A stretch of 64,000 nucleotides of DNA from Vicugna pacos (GCF_048564905.1 NC_132996.1:42208001-42272000), one strand, 5' to 3'. Counted from the first letter of the stretch, positions 1 to 12,235 are shown. Translations and numbers: made by a program. Notes: a model not told the origin generated them from the sequence alone.

Positions 1-156
1 TAAATTTAATTTTATTTATTTTTCTTTTTTATTTCTTTTTTTGGGGGGGAAGTAATTAGGTTTGTTTATTTATTTTTAGAGGAGGTACTGGGGATGGAAC
101 CCAGGACCCTCATGTATGCTAAGCATGCACTCTACCACTTGAACTATACCCTCCCC
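1..156 (-). repeat. Camelid tRNA-Ala-derived SINE (VIC-1 type), antisense
   Basis: Read on the minus strand, the element starts GGGGAGGGTATAG, followed by a degenerate A box, an anticodon-loop segment keeping AGC, and a B box close to GGTTCCATCCC. The head ends in CCCAGTACCTCC and is followed by an A-rich tail containing CCTAATTAC and a C run. This is the layout of the camelid-specific SINE derived from tRNA-Ala. The tail runs off the left edge of the window, so the far target duplication cannot be seen. It is non-coding, with internal RNA polymerase III promoter boxes. It is a repeat and not a functional tRNA, because it has a long tail and a mutated A box. Confidence 0.92.
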
Positions 157-1220
157 TGCTGAGTCACTGTGTTGTAACGATTAAGTGTTATTATCTTTAA
201 GAGTTAATGCTTATATATGTTGGCAGATTCAGATAGTCTACAGTTTAGTTAAGGAGATGCATTGAATTTTTTTGTATCTGTCCTCCAGCTATAAATTCCC
301 TTACTCAGAAGGAGCAAGAACGACCAGTTTCTTGTATGTAGGCTACCAGGCCACTGATTTTAACAGGACCCAGATGATGGTTTGTTTGGAGCCGTTGAGG
401 GCTCCTTGTGTAGGTATACACAAAAGACATTAGATGGGTTGGAGAGAATTAAGATACACTCCACAGTTTCATTTGGAAGAGGCTAGAATGGTAAAATTCC
501 TCATGAAAAGTATGCTGAAAATCACTAAGAAATGGAAAAATGCAGGGAGCTTTACTGGAAAGTGAGCAGGGTATGAGGAGGGAATTCCAGAAGATTAACA
601 GTGAGAAGAGACGTCTGGGGTGACTGATTGCTTTAGCCTGTCCATATCTGTCCTCTCTTTAAAACTAATCAGAATTCCTTGAGCTTCTGGTGAATGAGAT
701 TTCGAGGTGAGAAGAATTCTGTTTGTAATAAAAGTAGGGTGGTTTGAATTGAAACTTAATCACATTTAGGAAAGTCAAGTGTCCCTTCTGGGAGAGATCA
801 AGCAGATTATGAAATGATTTTAGTGAACTGGTAACAAGACCATTCTTTCTAACTTTTCAATCTATATTTGGCCACATAAAACACATGGAAAGAAAAAAGT
901 CTGTTCTGTTCCCTGGGGCAAAAGACTTAAGAAATATTTCTTTCTAACTTCTACTTAAATGACTCATTCAGTTTCTAGAGCTCACTTCACCCCATAAAAT
1001 GGCATCAGTGACTGGAGAAATTTCTTCATGATAGAGTGGAATCTCTTCTATTATTCCAGTAATAGTAATTCCTCCATTATTTAACACTCTCTGGGAAATA
1101 TCGCAGGTCATGTTACAATGCAGAACTTTGAAAAGCATGAAATATTAAGAGCATAATTCTCCTGTTTGACATCAGTAGACATTACACTGGCCTCTCTGAA
1201 AATAACACCTGAATCGAAGT
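157..1220. other. Unassigned non-coding DNA
   Basis: I saw no recognisable repeat family, exon or RNA gene here. The stretch is AT-rich single-copy-looking sequence with only short chance frames. Confidence 0.5.
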
Positions 1221-1224
1221 CTCG

Positions 1225-1590
1225 AAGATGAAGGAGACTGGAAAAATAAAAATGAAACATCAATCTTCAAAAGCAACCAACTATGAGAATTTATTGATTG
1301 GGGCGGAGGGGAGAGAAACAACACTGGCTGAGATGACATCTAGCCTAGAAAGACCAGGTCAGTTCATGCAGATCTTAAATATCTTTTTGGTACCTTCTTC
1401 ACTTCCAGGAGCACGCTGGTGCAGATTTTGGCAGAGGCGGTTTTCACTTGTACATACTTAATGATGAACCCTCCTTCATCATGTTAGTGAATTTTTGCCC
1501 CAATGCTTGTCATCAAAGCATCAGTAATTGAATAAGCCGTACCCTGTGAACTTGCTCATCCCCTGCAGTGTAACATTTTTCCTAAGGAGA
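1225..1590 (-). other. Unidentified candidate relic of a coding sequence, antisense
   Basis: Read on the minus strand, about 1375-1475 gives a short open run including EGFIIKYVQVKTASAKIC and ending in KRYLRSA followed by a stop. An AATAAA lies further on, near 1290. This looks a little like a 3' coding end plus 3' UTR of a retrocopied gene. No frame stays open upstream, no poly(A) tail was found, and I cannot name a parent protein. The 77-codon plus-strand frame at 1228-1461 overlaps it and looks accidental. Confidence 0.15.
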
Positions 1591-2129
1591 AAATTTTATC
1601 TGTAGAGAACTAAGCTTATAGAAGGTGGGTAGGGAGGGCAGGTGTTGGATGCAAATGTTTTCTAAAGAATTTTCCAATACCAGCAACTGAAATTGCCATA
1701 TTTGTGGAATTACTTAAATCATTCGCATTTAAACAATTATAAAATCATATGTGATTCACTTAGTAAATGAAAGTTGGTTTCAAAATGCTAGACATAAGAG
1801 CAGAAACTGACTTCATCCCTAGAAACAAAGGATTTCTGAAGAAAGGACCAAAGAGATATGAAGACCTGGCAGCTAGGATCGCTTGTGAGTTGCAGAATTT
1901 ACGTGTATTCACTTAGCCCATAAGTTGCCACTAACTAACTACTTGCTATGTACAAAAATGATTAAAATAAATCCAGAGTCTGTGTGACTAGGGGAGATGA
2001 GAGAGACACTTAAATAATTATCAATACATGACTTTAAAATGATAAACTCTGTGTAAGAGTCATAAAGAGCTTTGGTAGGATTTTAGAAGATGGGTATTAT
2101 TTCTGTTTGGGGGGAATGGAGGAAGAATC
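1591..2129. other. Unassigned non-coding DNA
   Basis: AT-rich sequence with no recognised repeat, exon or RNA. Confidence 0.5.
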
Positions 2130-2300
2130 AAGCAAATTGTCATGAATGATAGGCACTTGGATAACATTTTAAGTAATAATTCAGACACATCCAACTCAAA
2201 GTGGAGAAATGGCATTCCAGACAGAGAAAATGGCATGAACAGAATTTTACAGTGTGAAATTACAGGACCATCTTGGGAAAGCTGACGATCTAGTTTGAAA
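2130..2300 (-). repeat. Ancient LINE relic, L2-like
   Basis: The text around GGCATTCCAGACAGAGAAAA followed by GGCATGAACAG resembles the widespread old mammalian repeat block that reads 'gcattccaggcagagggaacagc'. I associate that block with antisense L2. It is heavily diverged and its edges are guesses. Confidence 0.3.
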
Positions 2301-3739
2301 GGTGGGTTGGAATTATACTTGTTCGTATTAAGCTCAGATGCAGAAGGATGAGTTAATATTATCTCTCACTTGCCATACACCATCATGCAGTTCTTGTAAG
2401 TTCTCTCTCTTGTTTGTTTACTCAACCTCTTCTGTCTTTCTCTGCTCCCTGCTCTCATGCCTCACTCTACCCCACAGACAACTATTTAATGCATCTGATG
2501 TTTCTTTACTTAAATGTATTTCCTTTAAATATGAACTTCTCTTCTTTTGCATTTTGATTTCCAACTTACTCAGATGGTATCATGCTATATATTTTGCCAT
2601 GATCCCTCTCTTTAAAAACCTCAGCATCTTTGTTTAAATGTGAGATTTCGAGTGATTGCCCTGTTTACTTAAAGTCCACTCTGACTGGCAATGCTGCCTC
2701 GTGCAGTATTCTCAGCAGGCTTCCATCGTGTTTTTCTCATACATCCTCTCCAAAATAAAGCCCAGACAGCCACGATTCCCCTTAACTACAAGCAAGGTTA
2801 CTATGAATAGCTCTTCATTGTCACATTGTCACTGTGAGAATTTTCCAGATACACAGACCAAAAGAGAGACTGGTGGGTTAAAATACATATGTAAACTTCA
2901 TTTGATGAAGTCCTACCAGATTTTTTTTTTTCAAAATAGCTGCATCAGATCAAACTTCTGCCAACATTGCATGATACTGCAAGTGTGGAGGGAGCTCTGC
3001 ATTTCATTAGAACAAAACTTGAGTCGGTTTTGTCCAGTAATCACCTGACCCTTACGGTGTTTGGTATATATGGTAGATGCTCAATTAATGACCTCTAAAC
3101 TGAATTCTATGTTCTTTTACATAGTGCTTAAAAATCTACTTTTGTTTTTACTTTGTATTAATATTTTCCTGCTTAAAAGGTGATTCCTGTTCCATTCTTG
3201 CGTTGTGTGCTCATTTCTCCATTTCTCTTTTCTTCTAATTCCTTACACTTTAAATAGGAAACTTACAGTCAGTGGTTTTTATGGCACAGATTGGAACTAA
3301 CAACTCCCCAGTGATCCAGGGATTCAGTTGCAGTGAAAAATATTGCTCAGGATGGTCATTACAATGTTCTGATTTGTCTGTTGCTGAGGAAAACACTTAT
3401 CTATTAAAAAGAAACAAAAAGCTTAGGTGTAAGTATAAGCAGATATAACTAGTTGAATTTCCAAAGACTTCTCTTGAAATGAGCTATAACATCCCAAGGA
3501 AAATCAAACACTGGGGAGGTGACATTGAAATATGGAACCTCTCCACTTCAGGTCAGTTGTGTATCTACAGATGGACGACACTTCGTGGTTGATGGTTGGC
3601 TAGGACACTGAACTGGGTGTTTAGTTTCATTGCTAGTAACTAGGCATTTTGTCAAGTTATGTTTGTGGTTGACAGTCTCATTTTGATGGTATGCGGGTAT
3701 CACCATTTGGTAAAAAAACTTAAGGTAAATAGTTAAGAA
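2301..3739. other. Unassigned non-coding DNA
   Basis: No confident gene or repeat. Pyrimidine-rich at 2395-2480. A short L2/MIR-like tail (GTAGATGCTCAATTAATGA) lies near 3070-3092. Open frames of 99 and 130 codons at 2338-2637 and 2656-3048 have no recognisable domain and look accidental. Confidence 0.45.
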
Positions 3740-3744
3740 AAGCA

Positions 3745-3890
3745 TGGGTTTTAGGATGGGATGCAGGCATGCCTTTAAATTTGATTTCAGCACCTACCGT
3801 CGTGTATCATTGGGCAAGTCTCATAACTTCTTTGGGTTTTAGTTTCCTCTCCTTCAATATTGGGATAATAATGGCTAAGTGAACGTTTAG
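3745..3890 (+). repeat. MIR SINE fragment
   Basis: Diverged MIR core and 3' part in sense orientation: the equivalents of 'ttgggcaagt', 'cttctttgggttttagtttcctc' and 'gggataataatggct' occur in the MIR order. It is followed within about 15 bp by a MIR in the opposite orientation. Confidence 0.65.
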
Positions 3891-3903
3891 AATAAGTAAA
3901 AAT

Positions 3904-4137
3904 AAGAGTAGCTAACATTTATTGAGCACTAACTTTACCAGGTGCAGATTTAAATGTTTTTACATGTATTTACTAATTTAAGCATCCAAATGCATACAAC
4001 CAATTTCTCCATTTTACAGGTGAGGGAACTGAGGCAGAGAGAAATTAGATAACCCAAGAATGTGACGGATCCAGGGTTTAAATTTAGGAAATCTAGCTAC
4101 AGAGCCTGCATTTTATAACACTGTGCTGTACTGTCTC
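3904..4137 (-). repeat. MIR SINE, nearly full length, antisense
   Basis: The antisense MIR signature is in order: 'catttattgagcact', then 'ccattttacaggtgagggaactgaggcagagag', then the tRNA-like head region ending near 'cactgtgctgtactgtctc'. It is converging with the preceding sense MIR. Confidence 0.75.
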
Positions 4138-6299
4138 ATTCTTTGCGATGTCTCTCATCTGTGCAAGTTATGATGCTGATGGAAGATAATGGAGATGCTG
4201 ATGATGGAAATTGATAGAGATGGTGGTATTAACTCAAGGAGAGAACGTTACTAACTAACACCCTTACCCTGGGCAAGTCAATTCCTTTTTCGTAGCTACT
4301 TCAATGTAGCATTGGCAACTGGTTTAGCAATTCACAAATAGAATATCTATGCAAATATAAAAGATTATTTCCGTATACATTACTGGTAGACTACTCTGTG
4401 ATTGGCTACTACTTAGAAATAAATTCCAGTTTTGCATTCCTTTATTTTTTTCATTGTAAACAAGTTTTATTTCTTTTCAGATTTTGCATAATTGTAATTA
4501 TACTCAAGATCATATCACATGTTGTTCTATTGCATTCCTTTTTTTAATCTTAATTTTCATACTTCTTTAAGAAAGTCACCTTTAATAAACTCTAGTTTGG
4601 GTCACAAAATCCTTCCTAAACTCTCAAGATTGGAGATCAGTTCCAGATTGTTTCTTATTTAAATACCCACCCCATCCTCCATGCTCCATCCAAAGTTTGT
4701 TTTCTTATGAACTCATTCTAATCTATTTGTCATGGTTGTTGTTTGTTGTTTGTTTGTTTCCTGTGAAAGGAACTCAGTCCCACTGAAGCACATTTTATCA
4801 TATTTTTAAAGTCATTCCTGTTTTCAGATGGAACCTACCTTCTTATAATTCAGTTATCGGTCCTATTTTGCCATCTTGGAACCAATTAGGGAACTAGCCC
4901 CTTCCATGTAATAGCTTCCTAGTAGCTAAGTGGTGAAACTTAAATTTATTCCCATTAAAATTCGCCTTTTGGATTTGACTCCGAGCCCTCGGCTGCCAAG
5001 TTCATTTTGGGTCCTAATTCTGCCAGCCTGTAGACTCGCAGTCCTACCAGTTTCAGGTTATCTCTGAAGTCGGCAAACATGTGATGCCCTTCGCGTCTCT
5101 CTTCAGTTCCTGAGTTGAGGGAAACTTTCACTTCTGCTCTGCCAGCAGATCATACTCGAAAGCTAAGTTGGCTTGTGCTTATGACTTGTCCGTGCCACAA
5201 ATAGAGAAAAAAATTAGATTTTCAGTTTCATTAATGTGTCACCTTTTAGCATCTACCTTCTTTTGATTGTTCTGATTTCAGCTCTTCTTTGTACATCCAC
5301 TTGCTTCGTAGTTAATGATCGTGTCCACGTCTCAGGGCAGAACACTAGGCATCGCACTCAGAGGATGACAGAGAATGTTAGAGGAGGGAGTCAGACAGAC
5401 AGAACTGACTGTGAAAGGGCCGTGTCAGTCAAACAGGCAATTACACATTTCAGACACCAGTGACAGCAGCGATGACAAGTTTCACAGTATGTCTTTGAAT
5501 GTCACAGAGCTATAGAAAGAGTACGGCAAAGAAAAGCACTGCGTTTAATCCCTGTTCCTTTCCTTCTACTTTAAGTTACACAGCCCCTTCTGTAGCGTTG
5601 GCTGTTAAAGCTGAAATACTGCTTGCTATAAAGCAATCTTAATAGAACACACAGAGTCTCTTTTTAGTGAAAACGTGAAAGATTTTTATCGAATTGACGA
5701 TATAAGATCTTCAGCCAGAGCTTTTTGGGGGGAAGAAAAATACATATTTTAGGTCATGTAAGTTACCTGTAGACCATAAAGCTGTCCGGGGTACAGTGCA
5801 AGACACAGACAATTAAAAGGCACTGTTGGGAAGACTTCCTTTGTTACTTTGACAAATGTAAATTGGCATCTCTCCCCTTCGCCCAAATTCTTAAATGCAA
5901 AACGCTTAGCTGGCAAACTGGAGTCCAAGCGAGGACCGCAAAGGGCTGTCACTCAGGTGTTAGGTATTTGTCCTGCGTCCTACTAACATCAGCAGTTTAG
6001 GTAAATTATACAGTATTCCCTGTGGTGAGGCTGCCCATAGAGTGCACACTGACCTAAAAAATTATTCTGAGTTCCTGCTGGAGGCAGACTTAGTTTACAA
6101 CCTCAGAACTGTGCCAGGAATCTGTTAGGCTGTCAACTGGCAGGTGGAAACAGGCATCACTGAAAAACGTAAGGAAAAGGATGCTGTAGCATGGTCGGGA
6201 AAAGCGAGGCAGACGCAGCCTTTCTGACTTAACGCCGTTCATAGGACATGAAGCCCCTCTGACCTTACAGGAGGCCGTATGCTGGAGCGGGAGGGTGAG
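4138..6299. other. Mostly unassigned DNA with a possible old L1 3' UTR trace
   Basis: About 4440-4580 resembles antisense L1ME-type 3' UTR ('cataattgtaattatactcaagatcatatcacatgttgtt'), at low confidence. The rest shows no recognised repeat. A minus-strand 67-codon frame at 5749-5952 runs into a donor-like CTACAG/GTAACTT. No acceptor or protein match is evident, so I do not call an exon. Confidence 0.4.
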
Positions 6300-6309
6300 G
6301 TTCACCTCA

Positions 6310-6468
6310 GGCATCCTGGGTGTGCGTCCTGCCTCCACCTGCCAATAACTGTGCGACCCTTCATCTGTGTTTATCCTACAGAATGGGATAATAACCTCCA
6401 CTGCTCAAGGTGAGGCGTAAATGCAGTAATGTAGGCGTAGAGCTGTGCCTTGCATGTAGCGTATTTTT
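6310..6468 (+). repeat. MIR SINE fragment
   Basis: Sense MIR order: 'cctgcctccacctgccaataactgtgcgac', then 'acagaatgggataataacctc', then 'gtgccttgcatgtagcg'. The head is eroded. Confidence 0.6.
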
Positions 6469-7130
6469 AGATACGGTGTCCCTCCCTCTCCTTTGATTTC
6501 CTTTTTTAAACAGAAAAAGAGGTTGCCAGTCAAATGTTAGAAAAGATACTCCAATCTGAGATCAGCTTTAAATATATGCCCAGAGTCTGAAAGAACCGAT
6601 GCTGGCTTAGATAATTCAGCTTGCCTTCGAGTGAGTTCTTCGAGCTGTGGAGAAGTGAGCGTTGCCGTGCTTGGTTTTCCGTCTGACTTTCCCGGTGTCC
6701 TCCCTACTAACATTTGTGTGCAGGTAGAGTTTGACCACTCCACCGTAGAACTATTCTTTTTTGGACTCTACCCACACTTTCTGCACCTCCTTTCCTTGAC
6801 TTCTTCCTTCTGGGGGAAGAAAGTAGCCTGTACTTTCTGCAGCAGGAAAGTATTGGAGACTTTAGGCAAGAGGTCCTCCCACAATATTTGCATTTGACTG
6901 GAGGTTACTGATGGTTTCATGACGGCATGAAATACTGGTGTTCTGATGGTGAGATCTCAGACGATGCCACGAATTATTTTCTGTGGCATCCATGATATTC
7001 CTGTAAGTGTAGCCACACCCCATTACCAGGTTGCCAAGTGTGCTCACCAGGGATCGAGAAAGTCAGAATTAACATGGATAATTGGAACTACAGAGTACTC
7101 TTAACTAATGCTTGCTGGAAATTGCCATTC
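6469..7130. other. Unassigned non-coding DNA
   Basis: No repeat or exon recognised. The overlapping opposite-strand frames at 6537-6743, 6631-6897 and 6862-7047 look accidental. Confidence 0.45.
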
Positions 7131-7951
7131 CTTTTTTTTTTTTAGAAAACAAATTCACCTTTTAATCTAGAAGATGTCTTTGGTACCTTGATCTCTCCCA
7201 CTCTACCAAAGAATAAACAGGCCTTATCTCTTATGATGTGAGTTTGTACCTCTTATTCCCCTTCCCCTATTCTGTCCTTCCCCTTGGGCAATCACAAGTT
7301 TGTTCTCTGGGTCTGTAAGTCTATTTCAGTTTTGTTTGTTCATTAGTTTTATTGTTTAGATTTCCACATATACATGAAATCATATGGTATTTGTGTTTAT
7401 TGGACTTACTTTACTTAACGTAATACCCTGCAGGCCCATCCATGTTGCCACAAATAGCAAGATTTCATTATTTTTTATGGCTACTAGTTCTGTGTATGTA
7501 TAAATATGTGCATATATAAGATAACATCTTCATTTATTGATGGACACTTAAGTTGCTTTCGTATCTTGGTTACTGTAAATAACGCTGCAGTGAACGTGGG
7601 AGTACATGCATCCTTTAGAATTAGTGATTTCATTGTTTTCAGATAAATACTCAGAAGTATAATTGCAGGATCATATATGGTAGTTCTATTCTTAGTGTTT
7701 TGAGGAACCTCCATTCTGGTTTCCATGGTGATTACACCAATTTACATTCCCACCAACAGTGCACAAGGGTTCCTTTTTTTTATATCTTTGCCAACACTTC
7801 CTGTTTCTTGTGTTTCTGATAATAGCCATTCCAGTTGGGTGTGAGGTAGTATCTCACTGTGGTTTCGATGTGCATTTCCCTGATGAGTAGTGATGGTAAG
7901 CACCTTTTCATGTGCCTGTTGGCCATCTGCATGTTTTCTCTGGAAAAATGA
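7131..7951 (-). repeat. L1 LINE, 5'-truncated, antisense
   Basis: The poly(T) at 7131-7143 is the antisense poly(A) tail. It is followed by antisense L1 3' UTR and ORF2 C-terminal sequence: 'attccacatatacatgaaatcatatggtat', 'catccatgttgccacaaat', 'attgatggacacttaagttgctttc', 'attcccaccaacagtgcacaagggttcc' and 'tttgcatttccctgatgagtagtgatg' equivalents. The 5' end is lost near 7951. Many substitutions break the ORF2 frame. It looks like an L1MA-age insertion. Confidence 0.88.
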
Positions 7952-8639
7952 GGTATAATTCTTTAACTTAAGAGGGTGTCTGAAAGGTCTTTCTTATTCT
8001 TCCATCAACAGCGTGGGAAGCCCGTTGAAGTTTCTGGACCCTTCTCATTTGCTCCTAAAGTCACCCTGAGATAGAGCTGAGCATTGCAACTCTTTCTTTA
8101 ATTGGATAATGTTGCAAAGGTGAGAGCAGCTAAGAGTTAGCTGGCCCTATTGATATTGGCTGATGCCTGAAGAATTGAGCAGTGGCTCAGTTATCAATAT
8201 CTGCAGGGAAGCCATGGACAGGATCAAATAAGAGGTAGCTGACCTCCTGTGGAGGACACACTTTACTGCTGAAATGGCTGTTAATTTGTTCTCCATAGAT
8301 TCAGGTGTACAGAAAAAGCTACACACTCTTACTTTTATTGCAGTAAATTATAACCCTATTCTGAGCCCCTGTTTCATAGACTGGTGGGAATTCAATCTTC
8401 AGCATATTGAAGAGGGATCCTTCCCAGAGTCTTACGAAGATCTTAGGGCCCCACTGGGCACAAAACATGTGAGGATGCCATACAGTCTACACTGTCAGTG
8501 CTGGGATGCTCATAGTCTAAACCCGCATGAGCTTTTAAATTTGGAGGCTTTTACAAGTGACAAAAATCCAACCCAACCTACCTTAATGAAAAATGGGAAA
8601 TGTTTTCCACATTATTGAAATAGAAGATGGAGTCTCGTC
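7952..8639. other. Unassigned DNA
   Basis: No recognised family. It contains a 114-codon open frame at 8274-8618 (starting MAVNLFSIDSG) with no recognisable motif. There is no splice context or ribosome-entry evidence for a gene. Confidence 0.4.
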
Positions 8640-9018
8640 TCAGGGCACAGCTAGATAAAGGTGCTCAAATAACGTTACGAATCTCTCTTTCTTTCAGGTC
8701 TGTCTTCGTGGGTTAGTTTCACTGTCAGCAGGCTCTTGCCCCATGGTGAAATGTTGGTCACCTGTCACCCCAAGTACCTATCTTTACATGTTGGTTACCC
8801 CTAGTGAATATGGAAGAACTCTTTAGCTCCTCCAACAAATGGGTCCTTAGTTGGCTCTCATGGTGCTGTTTGGATTAGGTGGTGCTGGTAGATCTTTCTT
8901 TACGAACAACAGAGACTGAGGGAGGGAGAGATCCCTAATTAAGAAGTCAAGAATTTCATCAAAAGAATGGGGAATAGATATTGGGTGTTCAAAAACAGCC
9001 AGTGTCTAGCTGGGTACA
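8640..9018 (-). repeat. Ancient LTR-like repeat relic, antisense
   Basis: The block 'tctctctttctttcaggtctgtctt', 'aggctcttgccccatggtg' and, at the far end, 'agaatggggaatagatattgggtgttcaaaaacagcc' matches a common old mammalian repeat. Read from the minus strand that repeat begins with TG at 9018 and has the size of an LTR. I take it as an ERVL-class-like fossil LTR. The family name is not certain. Confidence 0.4.
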
Positions 9019-11391
9019 GAAAATGGGGATCTCTTGAAAGGTGAGAGAGCCATGTCTCGCTAGACACATCACTCAGCTACTTCTGTCAGTTCTCGCTCAG
9101 CCTGTTTTGTAGGGTGCTGAGAATGAGTGGACACAGGCTTCCACCACCTATGGAATGCATTCTCACCCATCCTCTACTCAGTGCTGCAAAGGATCTCTCT
9201 TGTCCCTGTTCCCACCTCTGCAGTCAAAAGGACGGGCTGCTTCTCCCACAAATGTATTAGTTCAATTTCCTTGTTGACCTTTAGTTTTCACAGAAGACAC
9301 GTGACCTTCAAGCAACTTTGTTTCTCAGACCTGAAGTGTAGAACGAGCCTGGCTACCCTTGGAAGGAGAAAGGGGGTAGATACAAGGAAGAAATTGCAAG
9401 CAGTATCTTAATACATTTTCCTGCTGCATTTGTTTTATACTTATATTGTCTTGCTTGACTCGCAGTGGGTCACACACTCAGAATGAACTGGTTGATTGGC
9501 TTAGTTCTTGCTGTTCTTCAATCATTTGCTTTTATATAGAATTTAGGGAGCAGGGGTAACACAGTGCAAAGGCTTTATCAGGAACTTTTGAGTATGTGGT
9601 CCATACAAGAGCGATTGAAGCAAGTTTGGATTTTCTGATTTGCCTCCTCCAGATCTGCTTTACAGACTTCTAGAAAGTCTGATTTGGATTCACTTATTCC
9701 CAGTTTTTCATCTTACAGTCAAATCTAAGACAAAAGGCACCGTGACTTGTTCAAGGACCAAGATGATGACCCTTCCCTGCGGCCTGGCTGTGGTGCCAGG
9801 CACCACAGTCATGCTTTTTACTGCTTAATCATCACAGTAGCCTCATGGAAGATAGAAGTAATAATGATGAGGCTTAGCAATCCTCCTCACTCACTGTATA
9901 GCTTGTATGGCCTAGAGATGGGATTAACATTTTATTTTTTATTTTTTTTTAACTCCAAAGTGTATTATCTGAAGCACAGCACTCCTGCTAGGATCTGTCC
10001 CTGGGTCTCTGGGGGACTTTCCTCAGTGGCCCTGAGGAGATCAGTCTCTGTCAGTGATGTTCAAATTCTGCTTCTTGGAAGAGCTTTAGGGTTTCACCAA
10101 TGTCCCCTTGCTACTCGCTAGGAGTGGGGTGGGAGCCCAGTAGCCCACTCTAAGTCCTCCACTCCTGCTGTAACCAGAGCTGCTCTGCTCTTCCATCTGT
10201 TAGATCAGGGGGATGGCAAGTGAGTTCTTGCATTTGAAGAAATGTTTCCCGGTAATTATCTGTGAAGACCTTGAGCCTCAAGATCTCTGAGGGCCGTGTG
10301 GTTCTTCTACCCATTGACCCCTGCGCCCACCAAGCTCTCGTTTAATCATACACACCACTTTGCTGCCCAGGCCCTGCTACTCTCTGTCTTCATGCCTCCT
10401 CTCGGTGTTACCGTCACACATTTCAGTGATGGCGTGTTCAGTGTTCCAGCAATGGCTAAAGTGGATGGCTTCACCTAATTTTGCAAGGAATAAAGGGTTA
10501 CCTTGGCTTTGATTAGTCTCTTCTGCAGTTTCGTTTTTACTGTTGCAAAAAAAGAAACAAGATTCTGGGTTTTTATTTTTTCTGGTCTTGTATTTATTAT
10601 TTCAGGCATGTCATCGTGTTCTGTGCTCACAGAACACAGAGGTCTGTGGTCTGGGGTAACTGAGGTCGATGGAAATGTTTCCAGTGAAGACAGTGCAAGA
10701 AATCAGATTCTGGGCTCTAAGAAAGTTGGCCAAACAAACTATTCTCTTCAGGTACTATTTTCTTCTTTAGGATGTTCATTAGCTCCCCTGCAGCATCAAT
10801 TATCACCTCCTAAGCAGATGACGCACCAGTCTATAGGCCTGGACCTAAGCCTTTCCAAACTCTAGATCCACATGCTTCTCTGAAATTGATTTCTCAGTTT
10901 GACCTGGTCCAAAATGGACACAGCATCTTCCCTTGTCCTGAATTAATTCCTTCTGCTAAAAGTTGCCATTATTTTCTTTTTTCATCTGTTCTCCAGTTTT
11001 TGGTAAGTCTTCCCATGGCCATAGCCAGGAATGGTGGGCCTTTACTATATTAAGTTCTGACACCTAGAAAGAGATGCTTACTGGGTGAAAGTGGGACACT
11101 GAACACAGGTTGAGCCATTAGGATTCTGTCTTCTAGTCATTTCAAAGCAGGATGCAGAGGCTGAGTCAGTGATGTTATACTGGCTGCTGGAATTTTAGGA
11201 GCAGAGTTGATGTTAGGAAGACTAAATTCACAGAGAAGCAGGAATTAGAGCTTTGTGAATAAAATCAATCTTTAGCAGGAGAAGAGAGAAGCCAGTGGGA
11301 AAGTATGGAAAGAGTAAATTTCTTAAAGCTTTTCAAGTTCCTGGGAAGACCAGCAAAACCAGTTGTCACAGGGTTCATTGAAAATTCTCCA
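9019..11391. other. Unassigned non-coding DNA
   Basis: No confident exon or named repeat over about 2.4 kb. There is a T-rich run near 9930-9952 and a weak MIR-like trace near 9820-9890. Frames of 94, 124 and 120 codons at 9127-9411, 9747-10121 and 10503-10865 have no recognisable domains. Confidence 0.45.
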
Positions 11392-11895
11392 TTTTTTTTA
11401 AATTGAAGTACAGTCAGTTACAGTGTGTCCATTTCTGGTGTACAGCACAGTGCCCCAGTCGGGCATATACATACATACATTCGTTCTCATATTATTTCTC
11501 ATTAAAGGTTGTTATAAGATATTGAAAATGGTTCCCTGTGCTGTACAGGAGAAATTTGTTTTTTATCTGTTTTTATATATATAGGATAACATTTGCAAAT
11601 CTCAAACCCCCAGATTTATCCCTTCCCACTCCCTTTCCCCCAGTAACCATAAGATTGTTTACTATGTCTGAGTCTGTTTCTGTTTTGTAGATGAGTTCAT
11701 TAGTGTCCTGTTTTGTTTTTTGTTTTTTTTTTTAGATTCCACAGATGAGTGATATATGGTATTTTTTCTTTCTTTTTCTGGCTTACTTCACTTAGAATGA
11801 TGATCTCTAGGTCCATCTGTATTGCTGAAAATGACAACCTTAAATGTCCATCGACACATGATTGGATAAAGAAGTTGTGGTACATTTATACAATG
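11392..11895 (-). repeat. L1 LINE with 5' inversion (twin-priming product)
   Basis: From 11392 the element is antisense L1: poly(T), then 'aattgaagtacagtcagttacagtgtg' as the 3' UTR, through to 'aggtccatctgtattgctg' near 11826. At about 11836 the orientation flips. The text 'ttaaatgtccatcgacacatgattggataaagaag' through 'cattta tacaatg' at 11840-11895 is sense L1 ORF2 sequence that lies just upstream of the antisense part in the L1 consensus. This is the known structure left by twin priming. Both flanks carry TTCATTGA (11374-11381 and 11903-11910), a possible target duplication, although ten bases separate the left copy from the poly(T). Confidence 0.85.
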
Positions 11896-12064
11896 TATGT
11901 TTTTCATTGATCGTTCTGTCCCTTGAATTTACTTAAGTGGGGTTTCCTCCTTTGTAAACCAAATTATTCCCGGTTGAGACATTTCTTTTCCTGATTTTTC
12001 TAGTAAAAAATAATTAGCACATGAAGTAGATAATTGAGTGATTATTCTCTCCTAATTATGGTAT

Positions 12065-12235
12065 TACTTACTGCTTCACTTCGATTAACTTCTCAATCTC
12101 AAAGCATCCTTATGTGGTAAGGATTTTACTCTTTGTACAGATGAAAGAATGAGGCTTAGGGAAATCAAGCATCTTATTCAAGGTCATTTCAAACTGTGTC
12201 TGACTCCAGAATTAGGCAATTAGCCGTCTCACTTA
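12065..12235 (-). repeat. MIR SINE fragment, antisense
   Basis: Antisense MIR order: 'catccttatgtggtaaggattttactctttgtacagatgaaagaatgaggctt', then 'caaggtcatttcaaactgtg', then 'ctgactccagaattagg'. Confidence 0.6.

Noticed and set aside
2656-3048. 130-codon plus-strand frame
   Set aside because: No motif or splice context, in AT-rich non-coding DNA.
5749-5952. Possible exon ending at a GTAACTT donor (minus strand)
   Set aside because: No acceptor or protein family could be recognised. A single donor-like hexamer is expected by chance.
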